Under the pieces are notes generated by a model that was not told the DNA's origin, ran no database searches, and saw only the letters and a program-made list of their open reading frames with translations. A stretch of DNA of 64,000 nt from Flavobacterium sp. UMI-01 (GTDB lineage Bacteria; Bacteroidota; Bacteroidia; Flavobacteriales; Flavobacteriaceae). How positions within the stretch are numbered: position 1 is the first letter of the stretch; each line of letters begins with the position of its first letter. The stretch lies in assembly GCF_019656315.1 (NCBI RefSeq), contig NZ_BPLU01000038.1, positions 496,001 through 560,000 of the forward strand, written 5' to 3'. This document shows, piece by piece, positions 41,181 through 50,790 of the stretch. Both the position numbers and the translations under genes were made by a program.

Positions 41181-41224
41181 AAAAAAAAATGCCCTATTTT
41201 CAATTGAAAACGGAGCATTTTTTT
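41181..41224 (-). terminator. Terminator of the sulfatase at 41318-42805
   Basis: ATGC (41189-41192) with CTATTTTC pairs against GAAAACGGA and GCAT (41215-41218) as an interrupted stem; A-rich left and T-rich right flanks allow termination on the minus strand. It separates the sulfatase from the susC gene. Confidence 0.7.
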
Positions 41225-41317
41225 ATAAAACTTCCTAATTTGTATCTCAAAAAAGAGACCACTAAATTCTGTCAAAAATTCAACAAAGCAATTATTTGAT
41301 TTTCTTTTGTCCTTAAA

Positions 41318-42805
41318 TTAATCAACTCCTAAAAATGTGTTTTGACCAAATTTAAACACTTGAGAAGGTGTTCTCGCTTCTTTAAATAAAGGTTTTATCT
41401 TGGCAACAACCTCAGGATGCTTGCTAGCAATATTGTTTTTTTCACCTAAATCACTTTTAAGATCATACAACTCCAATGGAGCATGAGGATTTTTCAATAC
41501 ATTGTATCTCACTGCTTTCCAATCCCCCATTCTGATGGCTTGACGCCCTCCTTTTTCATGAAACTCCCAATACAAATAAGCATGGTTGTTTTGTTTTTTA
41601 GTATTTCCTACAAGGGTAGGCAAGAAAGATATTCCATCTAAGTTTTTTGGACTTGGTACTCCAATGATTTCAGAAAACGTTGGGAATACATCCCAAAAGG
41701 CTGAAACATGATTACTCTTAGTACCCGCTTTGATTTTGTTGGGCCATTTTACAATCATTGGAACACGAATTCCTCCTTCGTATAAATCGCGTTTTACTCC
41801 TTTGAAAGGACCGTTGCTATTGAAATATTCAGGGTCTGCTCCACCCTCGATATGAGGACCATTATCCGAAGTAAATACAATAATAGTATTATCAGCAATA
41901 CCCAATTCGTTTAGCTTACTCATTATCTCGCCTACTTGTTTATCAAGTAAATCAATCATGGCAACAAAAGCAGTATGCGATTCTTTTTGAGGCATATAGC
42001 CTCCTTTACTCAATTCCTCTTTCGAAAACTTTCCGTCAAATGCTTTTTCTGGCAAAAATTTGTTTCTGTATTTATCCATTTGCTCTTTGGGGGCTACTAA
42101 TTCAGCATGTGGAATAATAGAGGCTACATAAGCAAAGAATGGCTTGTTTTTATTTTGCTCTATAAATTGGATTGTTTTTTCATGAATTAAGGCAGGAGCA
42201 TATAATTTATTTCCCAAATTTTTATTTTCAGTTAAAACAATCGAATCTCGATTAGACCATAAATGATCTGGATAATACTTATGTCCAAGACGCTGGCAGT
42301 TGTACCCATAAAAAACATCAAAACCTTGGTTAACAGGATCTCCTTCTGAACCTGGGAAACCAAGCCCCCATTTTCCAAAAGCGCCCGTAACATACCCCGC
42401 TTTTTTCATCATCTTGGCTAGCGTGTAGGTGTTTTTAGGAATTGGATACTGTCCTTCCGGTTGCACTTCTTTATTTCCTCTAATAAAAGTGTGCCCCGTA
42501 TGCAACCCCGTCATTAAGGCAGAACGTGAAGGTGCACAAACAGCACTCCCTGAATAATGTTGGGTAAACAACATCCCTTGAGAAGCGAGTTTGTCAATAT
42601 TGGGTGTTTTAAATTTTTGTTGTCCGTAACAACTTAAATCCCCATAGCCTAAATCATCGGCAAGGATGTATATTATATTCGGTTTGCTTCCTGACTGAAT
42701 GCCTTTATCAGTTAATGGTACTTCATTAGTAGCAGCTATACTTTGGCCTGTTGAAAACAACAACCCCGTTACTGAAAGCAAAATTAATTTGGAAATTTTA
42801 AACAT
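41318..42805 (-). CDS. Sulfatase (S1 family), near-copy of the sulfatase at 7298-8785
   Basis: 495 aa from the ATG at 42805 (signal peptide MFKISKLILLSVTGLLFSTG then QSIAA); an in-frame ATG at 42844 would add 13 residues ahead of a poorer signal. Metal site ADDLGYGD, formylglycine motif C-A-P-S-R at Cys90, FGKWGLGFPG and FTSDNGPH are intact. Protein and DNA are nearly identical to the other copy over most of the length; the signal regions differ (Sec signal here, lipoprotein there), so the two may act in different places on the same sulfate ester. Its promoter at 42862-42917 has the shared box. It is divergent from the HTCS gene. Confidence 0.95.
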   Translation of the reverse strand: MFKISKLILLSVTGLLFSTGQSIAATNEVPLTDKGIQSGSKPNIIYILADDLGYGDLSCYGQQKFKTPNIDKLASQGMLFTQHYSGSAVCAPSRSALMTGLHTGHTFIRGNKEVQPEGQYPIPKNTYTLAKMMKKAGYVTGAFGKWGLGFPGSEGDPVNQGFDVFYGYNCQRLGHKYYPDHLWSNRDSIVLTENKNLGNKLYAPALIHEKTIQFIEQNKNKPFFAYVASIIPHAELVAPKEQMDKYRNKFLPEKAFDGKFSKEELSKGGYMPQKESHTAFVAMIDLLDKQVGEIMSKLNELGIADNTIIVFTSDNGPHIEGGADPEYFNSNGPFKGVKRDLYEGGIRVPMIVKWPNKIKAGTKSNHVSAFWDVFPTFSEIIGVPSPKNLDGISFLPTLVGNTKKQNNHAYLYWEFHEKGGRQAIRMGDWKAVRYNVLKNPHAPLELYDLKSDLGEKNNIASKHPEVVAKIKPLFKEARTPSQVFKFGQNTFLGVD

Positions 42806-42861
42806 GTGAACTTGGTAAAAATTAATTTTTATTGTTTTGGGCATCTATAAAAATGCTCATT

Positions 42862-42917
42862 CAAAAGTACGCCCTTCCTTTATCCTGCAAATCTCTTTTA
42901 ATACCTTTAAATGTTGC
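42862..42917 (-). promoter_or_regulatory. Promoter with shared upstream box, sulfatase 41318-42805
   Basis: On the minus strand GCAACATT (42917-42910), 18 nt, TTTG (42891-42888), 18 nt, TACTTTTG (42869-42862): box, -33 and -7 all perfect, box to -7 exactly 40 nt. An inverted second copy, GCAACATT on the plus strand at 42951-42958, faces the HTCS gene. Confidence 0.8.
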
Positions 42918-43025
42918 GTCATCAAACTTTTGCTTCAAAAACAGTCAATTGCAACATTTTTACCCCTATAATAAAACATAATGTAGCGACACACCCAAGA
43001 TAATGCGGCTAAAAAAGAGTATCTT

Positions 43026-43033
43026 TAGCTTTG
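43026..43033 (+). promoter_or_regulatory. Candidate -7 element of the HTCS gene
   Basis: TAGCTTTG fits TAnnTTTG and lies 51 nt before the ATG at 43085. No convincing -33 element is present, and the GCAACATT at 42951 is 67 nt away instead of 40. Confidence 0.35.
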
Positions 43034-43084
43034 TGTTTTTAGGACACCTCCATACCATTACAACCATAAAACCCAATAAACCAC

Positions 43085-46000
43085 ATGAATAAATTTACAA
43101 AAAAGAACGCTCTTATAGCTCCTTTCAAATGGCTATTTGTACTTTTTTTTACTGTTTTTACTTGCTTTTCTCAATCCAATAATTCATCATTTTACAGTTT
43201 AAATATCCAAGGGGCTTTATTCAATAAAAAAGTAAATACCTTATTTGTAGATAGTATTGGATTTTTATGGATTGGTACCAATTCGGGTTTATACCGCTAC
43301 GATGGACATAATTTAATTGAATATCAAAATAGTGTTTTTGATACGTACTCTATTCCTAACAACAGTATAAATTCTATCGTAGAAGACAACAATAACAACC
43401 TTTGGATAGGAAGTGAAAGTTTCTTAATTTATTATGATCGCAAACAAAATAAATTTAATGGTTATTACAAAAACAATACCTCGGTTGTTTTAAAAAAAAC
43501 GTCTGATGGTAAGATATGGGTAAATGCTCGAAATATTGGTTTAGTTCAAATTGAACCCAATCAAAACATTGATAAAATTCAATTGCAAACCCATTTTAAT
43601 TACAATGAACTAAAAAATTTAGTAAAGTTTGACAAACAAATCAACGCCATTGTTGAAGACAGCTTTAAAAGAATGTGGACAGGTACCTCCAAAGGAATTT
43701 ACCTGCTTAACAAGAAAAACCACTACGTTCCTACCAACTTTACCCAAGAAGTAGTTACAATGAAAGACATGAGCAACAACCGTATTGCCGTGTTGACCAA
43801 AAGAGACTTGTACATAGTCCTTTATAATAAAGCAGACCATAACCTTGAAATTTTAGAGGCTTATCCTAACTTTATGAATTCCTTTGGTTCACAAGGAAAT
43901 GGAAACACCATGACTTTTAGTCCAAATGGTCAAAATATTTGGATTGGAACATCTGATGGCTTAATAAAAGCGTCTAGGAATAACAATAAATACCAATTTA
44001 GTCATTACTCAAAAGGTACCTCCAACGGAAACCTATTGAGTAACCAAATTTCGACACTTTTATTTGATTCTTATGACAACTTATGGATAGGCTCCTCCAA
44101 TGGAATCAACAAACAAATAGCCCGAACGGCATTATTTGACTTTAATGCTGTCGAAAATTTTTCTAAAATTAAAAACTCTTTTCTCAATTGTATTTTACAG
44201 GACACAGGAAATAATCTGTTGATAGGTACAAATAACGGACTGTATCGATACAATTCTAAAAGCTATACTTACAGCGAAATCGAGGCAAGTGCCGCTACAA
44301 AGATTACCCAAATCAATACTGTCTTTTACAACTATGATAAAACAGAACTCTTCATTAGTAGTGATTCTGATTTATACAAATCCGTTAATTACAATCCGAA
44401 CGCCAACAGAATCCAATTAATCAAAATCAAATCCTACAATAAACGTATTACCGATGTGAATGTAATAAGTTCAAAAGAAATTTGGGTTGGCTTATGGGAA
44501 GGCGGTATTGACGTAATTAATACAGACAATACCATTTCTAAATTTAAAAAAGAAGTGGTTAGAAAACTAGCCAACCACCATACCTCAGCCATCTATTTAG
44601 CGAGTGATTTCAAGTTATGGATTGGAACCCGAGGAGAAGGTCTCTATAAAATAGATTTAAATCACGAAACCTTTAAAGAATACAAACCCAGTAAGGATGG
44701 ATTGTCTTCCAATGCTATTTTAGCGATTCAAGAGGATCACAAAAAAAGAATCTGGATTGGAACCCGAGGAGGCGGTCTAAATTTATATGACAAAAAAAGA
44801 GATTCCTTTAAAAACTTTAATAAAAATAATGGTTTAGCACCTAAAACCATTGCCGCCATTGAAGAAGACAACAATGGTACTATATGGATGAGTACGCAAG
44901 AAGGACTCACTTGTTTTAATCCTGCAAATGAAAAGTTTACCCCTTTTGGTAGTGAAGATGGCATTAAACTCATCCAATTTGTATATAATTCTAGTGCAAA
45001 AAGCAAAAACCAACTTTACTTTGCAAGTTCGGAAGGTTTTTATGTGGTACATCCCAAACATTTTTTACAAAAACACAAAGCCCCATCAACAGTCATTACC
45101 AATTTCTTAACATTAGAAGCCTCAAAAAACACCCAAAACACCCCTGACATCAGTGATTCTTCAACCATTAATATCAATGCTAATGAACCTATTGTTTTAC
45201 CATACGACAAAAACAATATTGTAATTAACTTTTCGTCATTAGATCTAACTTCGCCTCGAAAAAATGAATACAGCTATATCTTAGAAGGCTTAAACAACTA
45301 TTGGGTACACACAACGGCATCAAACAGGAATGCCAACTACAATGACCTCGCTCCTGGTACTTATACGTTTAAAGTAAAAAGTGCTAATAGTGATGGTATA
45401 TGGAATGAAAAACCAACCGTTTTAAAATTTACCATTACGCCCCCATTTTGGAAAAGTACAATTGCCTATATTATCTATTGGATTCTTTTTGGGCTATTGA
45501 TTTACTTTAGCTATGTTCTTATCAACAACTGGTACAATCTAAAAAACAATTTGATTAAAGAAACCATTAGTAGAGAAAAAGACAATGAATTCAACAACAT
45601 GAAAATGGTTTTCTTTACGGATATTTCACATGAATTACGTACCCCATTGACTTTAATTCTTGGGACTATTGAAAAAGTTATCAAAGAAAAAGAGTACCAA
45701 TTGAATCCGCTTACGGCACAACGCATTTACAACAATACCCTTAGAATGCTTCGATTGATTAATCAAATTTTGGATGTTCGAAAGTTTGATGTTGGAAAAT
45801 TAAAACTAACCATCTCTAAGAACAACATAGTTGAAGACATCAAAATCATTAAAAACAGTTTTAATGACTTTGCTAAAATAAACGGTATAGAGTATCAATT
45901 CATTTCCCAAGAAGACAAGATAATAGGCTGGTATGACGTAGATATTTTGGAGAAAATTCTCTTTAATATTTTGTCCAATGCTTTTAAATTCACCAAAGAA

Positions 46001-47236
46001 AATGGTATTATTTCCGTTATCCTAGCTTATGCACAACCTGATGAGAATGATGCTATGGATTTGGATTTTGGAAATAATACCTATATAAAATGTGCCGTTA
46101 GGGATAATGGTATTGGGATTCCCAAAAAAGATTTAGAATACATTTTTGATCGCTACTATCAATCCACACAAACAAGCTCCAATCACGTTCCGGGAACTGG
46201 AATAGGTATGGAATTAGTTCATAAACTCATCGAAAGACACCATGGTGTAATAAAGGTGGAGAGTGAAGAAAACATCTTTACTGAATTTACTTTTTACTTA
46301 CCAATTAACAAAAAAAGGTATCCAAAAAGCGAACGCATCAATTCAGGCATGCCTCTCAAAAAGAGTTTTATCGAAAGTTCTGAATTCCAAGTTATTGACG
46401 AAATATCATCCGAATTTGATAGCCATGCTAACGCAAAAAACAAAACGAAACCCTCTCTTTTATTGGTTGAAGATAATCTAGAATTGAGAACCATGTTGAA
46501 AGAAGAGTTAATCGAAGAGTATCGCATCTTAGAAGCTTCTAACGGAAGTGAAGGCTACGAAATTGCGCTTCAGGAAAAACCATTATTAATCATCAGTGAT
46601 ATTCTGATGCCTATAGAAGATGGGATATCCATGCTCACCCGTCTTAAAGATAACAATGAAACCCACAACATTCCTATTTTTATGCTTACCGCAAAAACAG
46701 CCGTGGAAACTAAAATCAACTGTCTTAGTCTGGGGGCTCAAGACTATATAGAAAAACCTTTTAGTCTTGAATTTGTCAAATGGAAAGTAAAAAATGTATT
46801 GGATTCGAGACAAGAACTAAAAGAGAAATACAGTAAAGTAATTACCACCGAACCATCCGAAATTGAGATTGAATCCAATGATGAAAAATTCATAAAAAAA
46901 TTAATCAAAATTATCGAGGATTCTATGAATGATAACTTATTGAGTGTTGAATATCTTGCTTCAGAAGTAGGAATGAGTAGGGCCAATTTGTATCGAAAAC
47001 TCCAGTCAATCATCAATGATACTCCTGTGAATTTCATCAAAACCATTCGACTCAAACGTGCTGCTCAATTGCTTAAAAAGAACGAAATGTACATCTCTGA
47101 AATCGCTTATATGACTGGATTTAACAACCAAAAATACTTTGGTAAATGTTTCCATAAAGAATTTGGCATGAGTCCTACAGAATACATCAAAAAATACGCT
47201 GAAAAGGAGAAAAATGAAAACATCGATTTCAGTTAG
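43085..47236 (+). CDS. Hybrid two-component system regulator (HTCS)
   Basis: 1383-aa one-protein sensor-regulator that detects glycan fragments in the periplasm and activates the locus. Order: signal segment (about 1-30); two beta-propellers of Reg_prop repeats (about 40-690, repeated LWIGTSNGL-type motifs); Y_Y_Y domain (about 718-790); one membrane helix (about 791-815); HisKA with His849 (SHELRTPLTL); HATPase_c (about 950-1078, DNGIGIPKKD and GTGIGMEL); receiver domain (about 1122-1235) with phospho-acceptor Asp1172 (ISDILMPIEDG); AraC-type HTH (about 1280-1380). All key residues are intact. It sits between the two halves of the locus, divergent from a sulfatase promoter. It is the best candidate to bind the shared GCAACATT box, which is inference. 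Confidence 0.97.
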   Translation: MNKFTKKNALIAPFKWLFVLFFTVFTCFSQSNNSSFYSLNIQGALFNKKVNTLFVDSIGFLWIGTNSGLYRYDGHNLIEYQNSVFDTYSIPNNSINSIVEDNNNNLWIGSESFLIYYDRKQNKFNGYYKNNTSVVLKKTSDGKIWVNARNIGLVQIEPNQNIDKIQLQTHFNYNELKNLVKFDKQINAIVEDSFKRMWTGTSKGIYLLNKKNHYVPTNFTQEVVTMKDMSNNRIAVLTKRDLYIVLYNKADHNLEILEAYPNFMNSFGSQGNGNTMTFSPNGQNIWIGTSDGLIKASRNNNKYQFSHYSKGTSNGNLLSNQISTLLFDSYDNLWIGSSNGINKQIARTALFDFNAVENFSKIKNSFLNCILQDTGNNLLIGTNNGLYRYNSKSYTYSEIEASAATKITQINTVFYNYDKTELFISSDSDLYKSVNYNPNANRIQLIKIKSYNKRITDVNVISSKEIWVGLWEGGIDVINTDNTISKFKKEVVRKLANHHTSAIYLASDFKLWIGTRGEGLYKIDLNHETFKEYKPSKDGLSSNAILAIQEDHKKRIWIGTRGGGLNLYDKKRDSFKNFNKNNGLAPKTIAAIEEDNNGTIWMSTQEGLTCFNPANEKFTPFGSEDGIKLIQFVYNSSAKSKNQLYFASSEGFYVVHPKHFLQKHKAPSTVITNFLTLEASKNTQNTPDISDSSTININANEPIVLPYDKNNIVINFSSLDLTSPRKNEYSYILEGLNNYWVHTTASNRNANYNDLAPGTYTFKVKSANSDGIWNEKPTVLKFTITPPFWKSTIAYIIYWILFGLLIYFSYVLINNWYNLKNNLIKETISREKDNEFNNMKMVFFTDISHELRTPLTLILGTIEKVIKEKEYQLNPLTAQRIYNNTLRMLRLINQILDVRKFDVGKLKLTISKNNIVEDIKIIKNSFNDFAKINGIEYQFISQEDKIIGWYDVDILEKILFNILSNAFKFTKENGIISVILAYAQPDENDAMDLDFGNNTYIKCAVRDNGIGIPKKDLEYIFDRYYQSTQTSSNHVPGTGIGMELVHKLIERHHGVIKVESEENIFTEFTFYLPINKKRYPKSERINSGMPLKKSFIESSEFQVIDEISSEFDSHANAKNKTKPSLLLVEDNLELRTMLKEELIEEYRILEASNGSEGYEIALQEKPLLIISDILMPIEDGISMLTRLKDNNETHNIPIFMLTAKTAVETKINCLSLGAQDYIEKPFSLEFVKWKVKNVLDSRQELKEKYSKVITTEPSEIEIESNDEKFIKKLIKIIEDSMNDNLLSVEYLASEVGMSRANLYRKLQSIINDTPVNFIKTIRLKRAAQLLKKNEMYISEIAYMTGFNNQKYFGKCFHKEFGMSPTEYIKKYAEKEKNENIDFS

Positions 47237-47277
47237 GATTATCCCATAAAAAATAGTTATCAAATCGTAACACAATA

Positions 47278-47326
47278 GCTAAAAAAAAGCGACTTCACCA
47301 AAATAGGGAAGTCGCTATATTTTTTG
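47278..47326. terminator. Bidirectional terminator between HTCS and the fucose-type operon
   Basis: AGCGACTTC (47288-47296) and GAAGTCGCT (47308-47316) form a perfect 9-bp stem with an A-run on the left and a T-run on the right, able to stop both convergent transcripts. Confidence 0.92.
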
Positions 47327-47383
47327 TTCGTTGAAACGAACCTTCTTTCAAATTTCTTTAAAAGGAGAACTTATTAATGTGCG

Positions 47384-47713
47384 TTACAGTTGAAAAATTT
47401 TCTCCATCAAAAGCCATTTTTCTCCTTCTTTAGCTATAGGTAATGCTTGTTGGTAGTTCCACATTAAGGTTTCCCACTCTTGAACTTTTGGGTTTTCGGC
47501 ATCACTTTTTTGTTTTTTATCAAATGAAAAAGAAGCATTTACTTCCATAATCATAAACAAGCGATTCCCCACACAATAAATTTCAAGATTCTCAATTCCA
47601 GCCCCTTTAATGCTTTGAATGATTTCAGGCCAAACCTTTTGATGATACTCTTTATATTCTTCGATTAATCGCGCGTCATCCTTTAAGTCTAACGCAAAAC
47701 AATATTTATCCAT
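47384..47713 (-). CDS. L-rhamnose/L-fucose mutarotase family protein
   Basis: 109 aa, the usual length of the RhaM family (ferredoxin-like dimer) that interconverts alpha and beta anomers of 6-deoxy-L-sugars. It shows the family pattern YKEYHQKVWPEI with His24, and IYCVGNRLFMIMEV. Last gene of the long minus-strand operon, 27 nt after the FucP-type permease. Beside a FucP permease, an SDR and a lactonase it fits the oxidative L-fucose pathway known from Xanthomonas campestris, where the mutarotase belongs to this family. L-rhamnose is the alternative. Confidence 0.88.
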   Translation of the reverse strand: MDKYCFALDLKDDARLIEEYKEYHQKVWPEIIQSIKGAGIENLEIYCVGNRLFMIMEVNASFSFDKKQKSDAENPKVQEWETLMWNYQQALPIAKEGEKWLLMEKIFQL

Positions 47714-47740
47714 ATATTTTTTTACTATATAATTAAATTT

Positions 47741-49069
47741 TTACTCGTGTTTACGAAACACATGACATCCGTACCAAGCTATATATACGAAACACAATAG
47801 CGGAAGTATGAATGAAAAATTAACCTCTGAAACGCCCATAATTTTAGTATCTGCAACGCCATTTCCTCCAGCATCGATAATCATTCCTTGAAGCATAGGC
47901 AATAATGCTCCACCTACAATGGCCATTACTAGTCCTGCTGAACCTACTTTGGATTGTTCTTCGGTTAAATCATTTAATGCAATTCCATAAATAGTAGGGA
48001 ACATCAATGACATGCAAAAAGAAATTCCTACCAAACAGTACAATCCTACCATCCCTACAATAAACATGGAGCCCAAAGACATTGCTACAGCTAATAATGA
48101 AAATGCCATTAGCAATTTACCTGAACTCATATAACGCAACATTGCAGTTCCCACAACACGACCTACTGTAAATAATACAAAGGCTAAAAATTGATAACTA
48201 AAAGCATCTACTTTTTCATAGCCTACCACATTAGCATTTGCCAAGTCAATCGCTTCAGCATATTGATAGATATAGGTCCAAGTCATGATTTGTGCTCCTA
48301 CGTATAATATTTGAGCAACAACTCCTAAAACATATTTTTGATTGGCTAATAATACCCCAAAAGTATGTCCTAAACTTGGCATATCTCCTTCTTCTTTGGA
48401 TTGTGGCATTTTATTGACTAAAAACAACACAAAAACGCCCGTGATTACTAATCCTAACACTACATAAGGATCACGAATAATTGCTAAATCAGCCACTCTA
48501 ATCATCGCTCTTTGCGCTTCATCCAAAGCTCTAAAATCAACAATATCATCGGATTGTAAATAGTCGTACACAAAAAACTTTGCCGCTAATAATCCTGCAA
48601 TTAATCCTACTGGATTAAAGGATTGTGCCAAATTCAAACGCTGCGTAGCTGTTTCTTTGGCTCCCATTGCGAGGATATAAGGATTGGCAGCCGTTTCTAA
48701 AAAGGCAAGCCCAAAGGTTAAAATATACAAGCCCAAACAGAAAAACCAAAATTTTTCAGTGATTGCAGCGGGATAAAACAATAAGGCACCTACTGCATAA
48801 AGTCCTAAACCTATAAGTACTCCTACTTTATATGAGTATTTACGCATAAACATGGCAGCAGGTAAAGCCATACAAAAATAACCTCCGTAAAAAGCCATTT
48901 GCACCCATGACGCTTGGGTGTTAGACAATTCTAATACTTTCTTAAAAGCATTGACCATAGGGTCAGTTACGGCATTAGCAAACCCCCATAGTGCGAATAA
49001 AGAGGTTACTAAAATAAATGGAAAGAGTATCGACTTGGATACTACAGCTACTTTTGGTGTTTGATTCAT
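47741..49069 (-). CDS. fucP: FucP-type MFS sugar:H+ symporter
   Basis: 442 aa with about 12 membrane helices, no signal peptide. Major facilitator of the FucP/NagP group: conserved FALWGFANAVTDPMV in helix 1, AFLETAANPYILAMG (about 120-135), RLNLAQSFNPVGLIAGLL, and CMSLMFPTIYGIALNDL. It carries the released monosaccharide over the inner membrane; E. coli FucP takes L-fucose, L-galactose and D-arabinose. It lies between the SDR and mutarotase genes of the same operon, which supports an L-fucose-like substrate. Confidence 0.9.
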   Translation of the reverse strand: MNQTPKVAVVSKSILFPFILVTSLFALWGFANAVTDPMVNAFKKVLELSNTQASWVQMAFYGGYFCMALPAAMFMRKYSYKVGVLIGLGLYAVGALLFYPAAITEKFWFFCLGLYILTFGLAFLETAANPYILAMGAKETATQRLNLAQSFNPVGLIAGLLAAKFFVYDYLQSDDIVDFRALDEAQRAMIRVADLAIIRDPYVVLGLVITGVFVLFLVNKMPQSKEEGDMPSLGHTFGVLLANQKYVLGVVAQILYVGAQIMTWTYIYQYAEAIDLANANVVGYEKVDAFSYQFLAFVLFTVGRVVGTAMLRYMSSGKLLMAFSLLAVAMSLGSMFIVGMVGLYCLVGISFCMSLMFPTIYGIALNDLTEEQSKVGSAGLVMAIVGGALLPMLQGMIIDAGGNGVADTKIMGVSEVNFSFILPLLCFVYIAWYGCHVFRKHE

Positions 49070-49112
49070 TTGATTTAATGGGTTATCTGGTTAATTAATT
49101 TTTATAATTAGA

Positions 49113-49895
49113 TTATTCTAAAGCTCTATCTAAATGAGTGTAACCTCCATCAACATAAATCAATTGACCGGTAGTATGACTCGATTTTTCAGACAACAAA
49201 AAGGCTACTGAATCACCAATTTCCTCAGCAGTTGTCATTCTTTTTTCTAGTGGGATATTCTTTGTGATGGCCGCTAATTTTTCTTCTTTATTTGGAAAAG
49301 TACTAATCCATGATTCGTATAATGGTGTGTAACATTCTGCTACAATTAGCGCATTAACACGAATACCATAAGGCAATAATTCTACGGCCCATTCTCTCGT
49401 TAACGCATTTCTACCTCCATTAGAAGCCGCATAACCAGAAGTACCTCCTTGACCAGTATCGGCCGTTTTAGAACCTATGTTAACGATAGCCCCTTTGCTC
49501 TTTTTAAGTTCAGGCAGGGCATATTGAGCCATCAAGTAATAATGTACTACATTGCGTTTTAAAGACATTATAAAGCCCTCATAATCTCCAGACTCCAAAC
49601 CTACACCGTCATTGACACCAGCGTTATTTACTAATCCATCAATACGACCATATTTCGCTACGACAGCATTCACCGCTTCTTTACATTCTTCTGGATTTGT
49701 TAGCTCTGCAATGGTAGCAAAAACTTCAACACCTCCTGCTCCTAAGGTTTCCATCACTTCATCTACACTTTGTTTGTTTCTTGTAATGATGGCAGGTATA
49801 GCTCCTTCTCGAATCAATGATTCTACAATTCCTAAACCAATTCCTTTAGAACCACCTGTTACGATTATAACCTTGTCTTTTAATTTTAAATCCAT
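49113..49895 (-). CDS. SDR oxidoreductase, probable L-fucose dehydrogenase
   Basis: 260 aa. Rossmann motif TGGSKGIG (13-20), NNAG (90-93), catalytic Ser142 region and Tyr155 in GYAASNGG. The lysine of the usual YxxxK is replaced by Asn159. The DNA reads AAT, so this is not an ORF artefact. C-terminal TTGQLIYVDGGY is typical. In context it would oxidise L-fucose (or L-galactose, D-arabinose) to the lactone, handing it to the lactonase 17 nt upstream in the operon. The alternative is the later 2-keto-3-deoxy-L-fuconate dehydrogenase step, also an SDR. Confidence 0.82.
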   Translation of the reverse strand: MDLKLKDKVIIVTGGSKGIGLGIVESLIREGAIPAIITRNKQSVDEVMETLGAGGVEVFATIAELTNPEECKEAVNAVVAKYGRIDGLVNNAGVNDGVGLESGDYEGFIMSLKRNVVHYYLMAQYALPELKKSKGAIVNIGSKTADTGQGGTSGYAASNGGRNALTREWAVELLPYGIRVNALIVAECYTPLYESWISTFPNKEEKLAAITKNIPLEKRMTTAEEIGDSVAFLLSEKSSHTTGQLIYVDGGYTHLDRALE

Positions 49896-49912
49896 TATTA
49901 TATTCTTTTTAT

Positions 49913-50737
49913 TTATAAATTATAAACTTTTATGGCATTATTAGCCATTATATTTTGTTTTTCTTCATCTGAAAAGCTAACAAAATAATCTTCTATTATC
50001 CCTAATACTTCTTGGTAAGTTGCTGCTAATAAACACACTGGCCAATCAGAACCAAATAAGAGTCGGTCTGTTCCAAATGCGGCTACAATAATATCTAAAA
50101 AAGGTGAGAATAACGAGGTTTTCCATTCAAAATTTTCTGTTTCAGTCACTAATCCTGAAAGCTTACAAGACACATTTGGAAAACTCGCCAATAATTGGAT
50201 TTGCTTTACCCATTCGCTATCCAATTCTGCTGACATTTGAGGTTTTGCAATATGGTCTAAAACGAAACGTTGGTTTGGAAATTTTTGCACCAACTGAATC
50301 ACATTTTTAAGATGTTTAGGAAAAACCAAAATATCATACACCAAATTGAATTGTGCCAATTTACTAATCCCATTTTGAAAATCCTCTCGCAAAACAAATT
50401 CTTCATTTTCAGCTTGAACGATATGACGAACTCCTTTGAACAATTTATTTTTGGCAAAGTATTCCAAACGTCCTTCAACATTGCCAGCACATAAATCCAC
50501 CCAACCCACTACTCCTTTTATGAAAGAATGGTTCTCTGCGCATTGCAACAAAAAATGAGTCTCTTCTTCGGATTGGTCAGCTTGAACGGCAATACAGCCA
50601 GACACTGAAGACACTTCTAATATCGGTTTTAAATCTTGTGGCAGAAAATCTTTTCGAATGACTGTCATTGAATCGTCAATCCAACTATCTCTTATGGGAT
50701 CGTATTTCCAAAAATGTTGATGTGAGTCAATTATCAT
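49913..50737 (-). CDS. Amidohydrolase-family sugar lactonase (L-fuconolactonase-like)
   Basis: 274 aa, amidohydrolase-2 TIM barrel. N-terminal metal motif DSHQHFW (4-10), FVLDHIAKP, and LLFGSDWPVCLL with the conserved Asp. Cytoplasmic. This family includes L-fucono-1,5-lactonase and L-rhamnono-lactonase, which open the lactone formed by the dehydrogenase encoded next in the operon. No fuconate dehydratase, KDF dehydrogenase or diketo-deoxy acid hydrolase is present in the window, so the route must be completed elsewhere. Confidence 0.88.
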   Translation of the reverse strand: MIIDSHQHFWKYDPIRDSWIDDSMTVIRKDFLPQDLKPILEVSSVSGCIAVQADQSEEETHFLLQCAENHSFIKGVVGWVDLCAGNVEGRLEYFAKNKLFKGVRHIVQAENEEFVLREDFQNGISKLAQFNLVYDILVFPKHLKNVIQLVQKFPNQRFVLDHIAKPQMSAELDSEWVKQIQLLASFPNVSCKLSGLVTETENFEWKTSLFSPFLDIIVAAFGTDRLLFGSDWPVCLLAATYQEVLGIIEDYFVSFSDEEKQNIMANNAIKVYNL

Positions 50738-50790
50738 GAGTTGTTATGTTTAATATGTATTTTAAAATTTTATTTATTAAAAAAAAGGGG

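Larger units (their letters stand above)
40823..41317. other. Gene-free region upstream of the third susC
   Basis: This 495-nt gap holds the sulfatase terminator (41181-41224) and the palindrome at 40900-40914. The only -7-like sequence I find for susC is TAATATTG (40880-40873, minus strand), one mismatch and without a -33. I see no coding frame, RNA gene or repeat in the remainder. Confidence 0.5.

Noticed and set aside
42951..42958. GCAACATT as the regulon box of the HTCS promoter
   Set aside because: No -7 element 40 nt downstream; the nearest TAnnTTTG (43026) is 67 nt away. Kept only as a possible autoregulatory site.
44737..45061. Minus-strand ORFs within the HTCS sensor
   Set aside because: They are shadows of the repeated propeller motifs.
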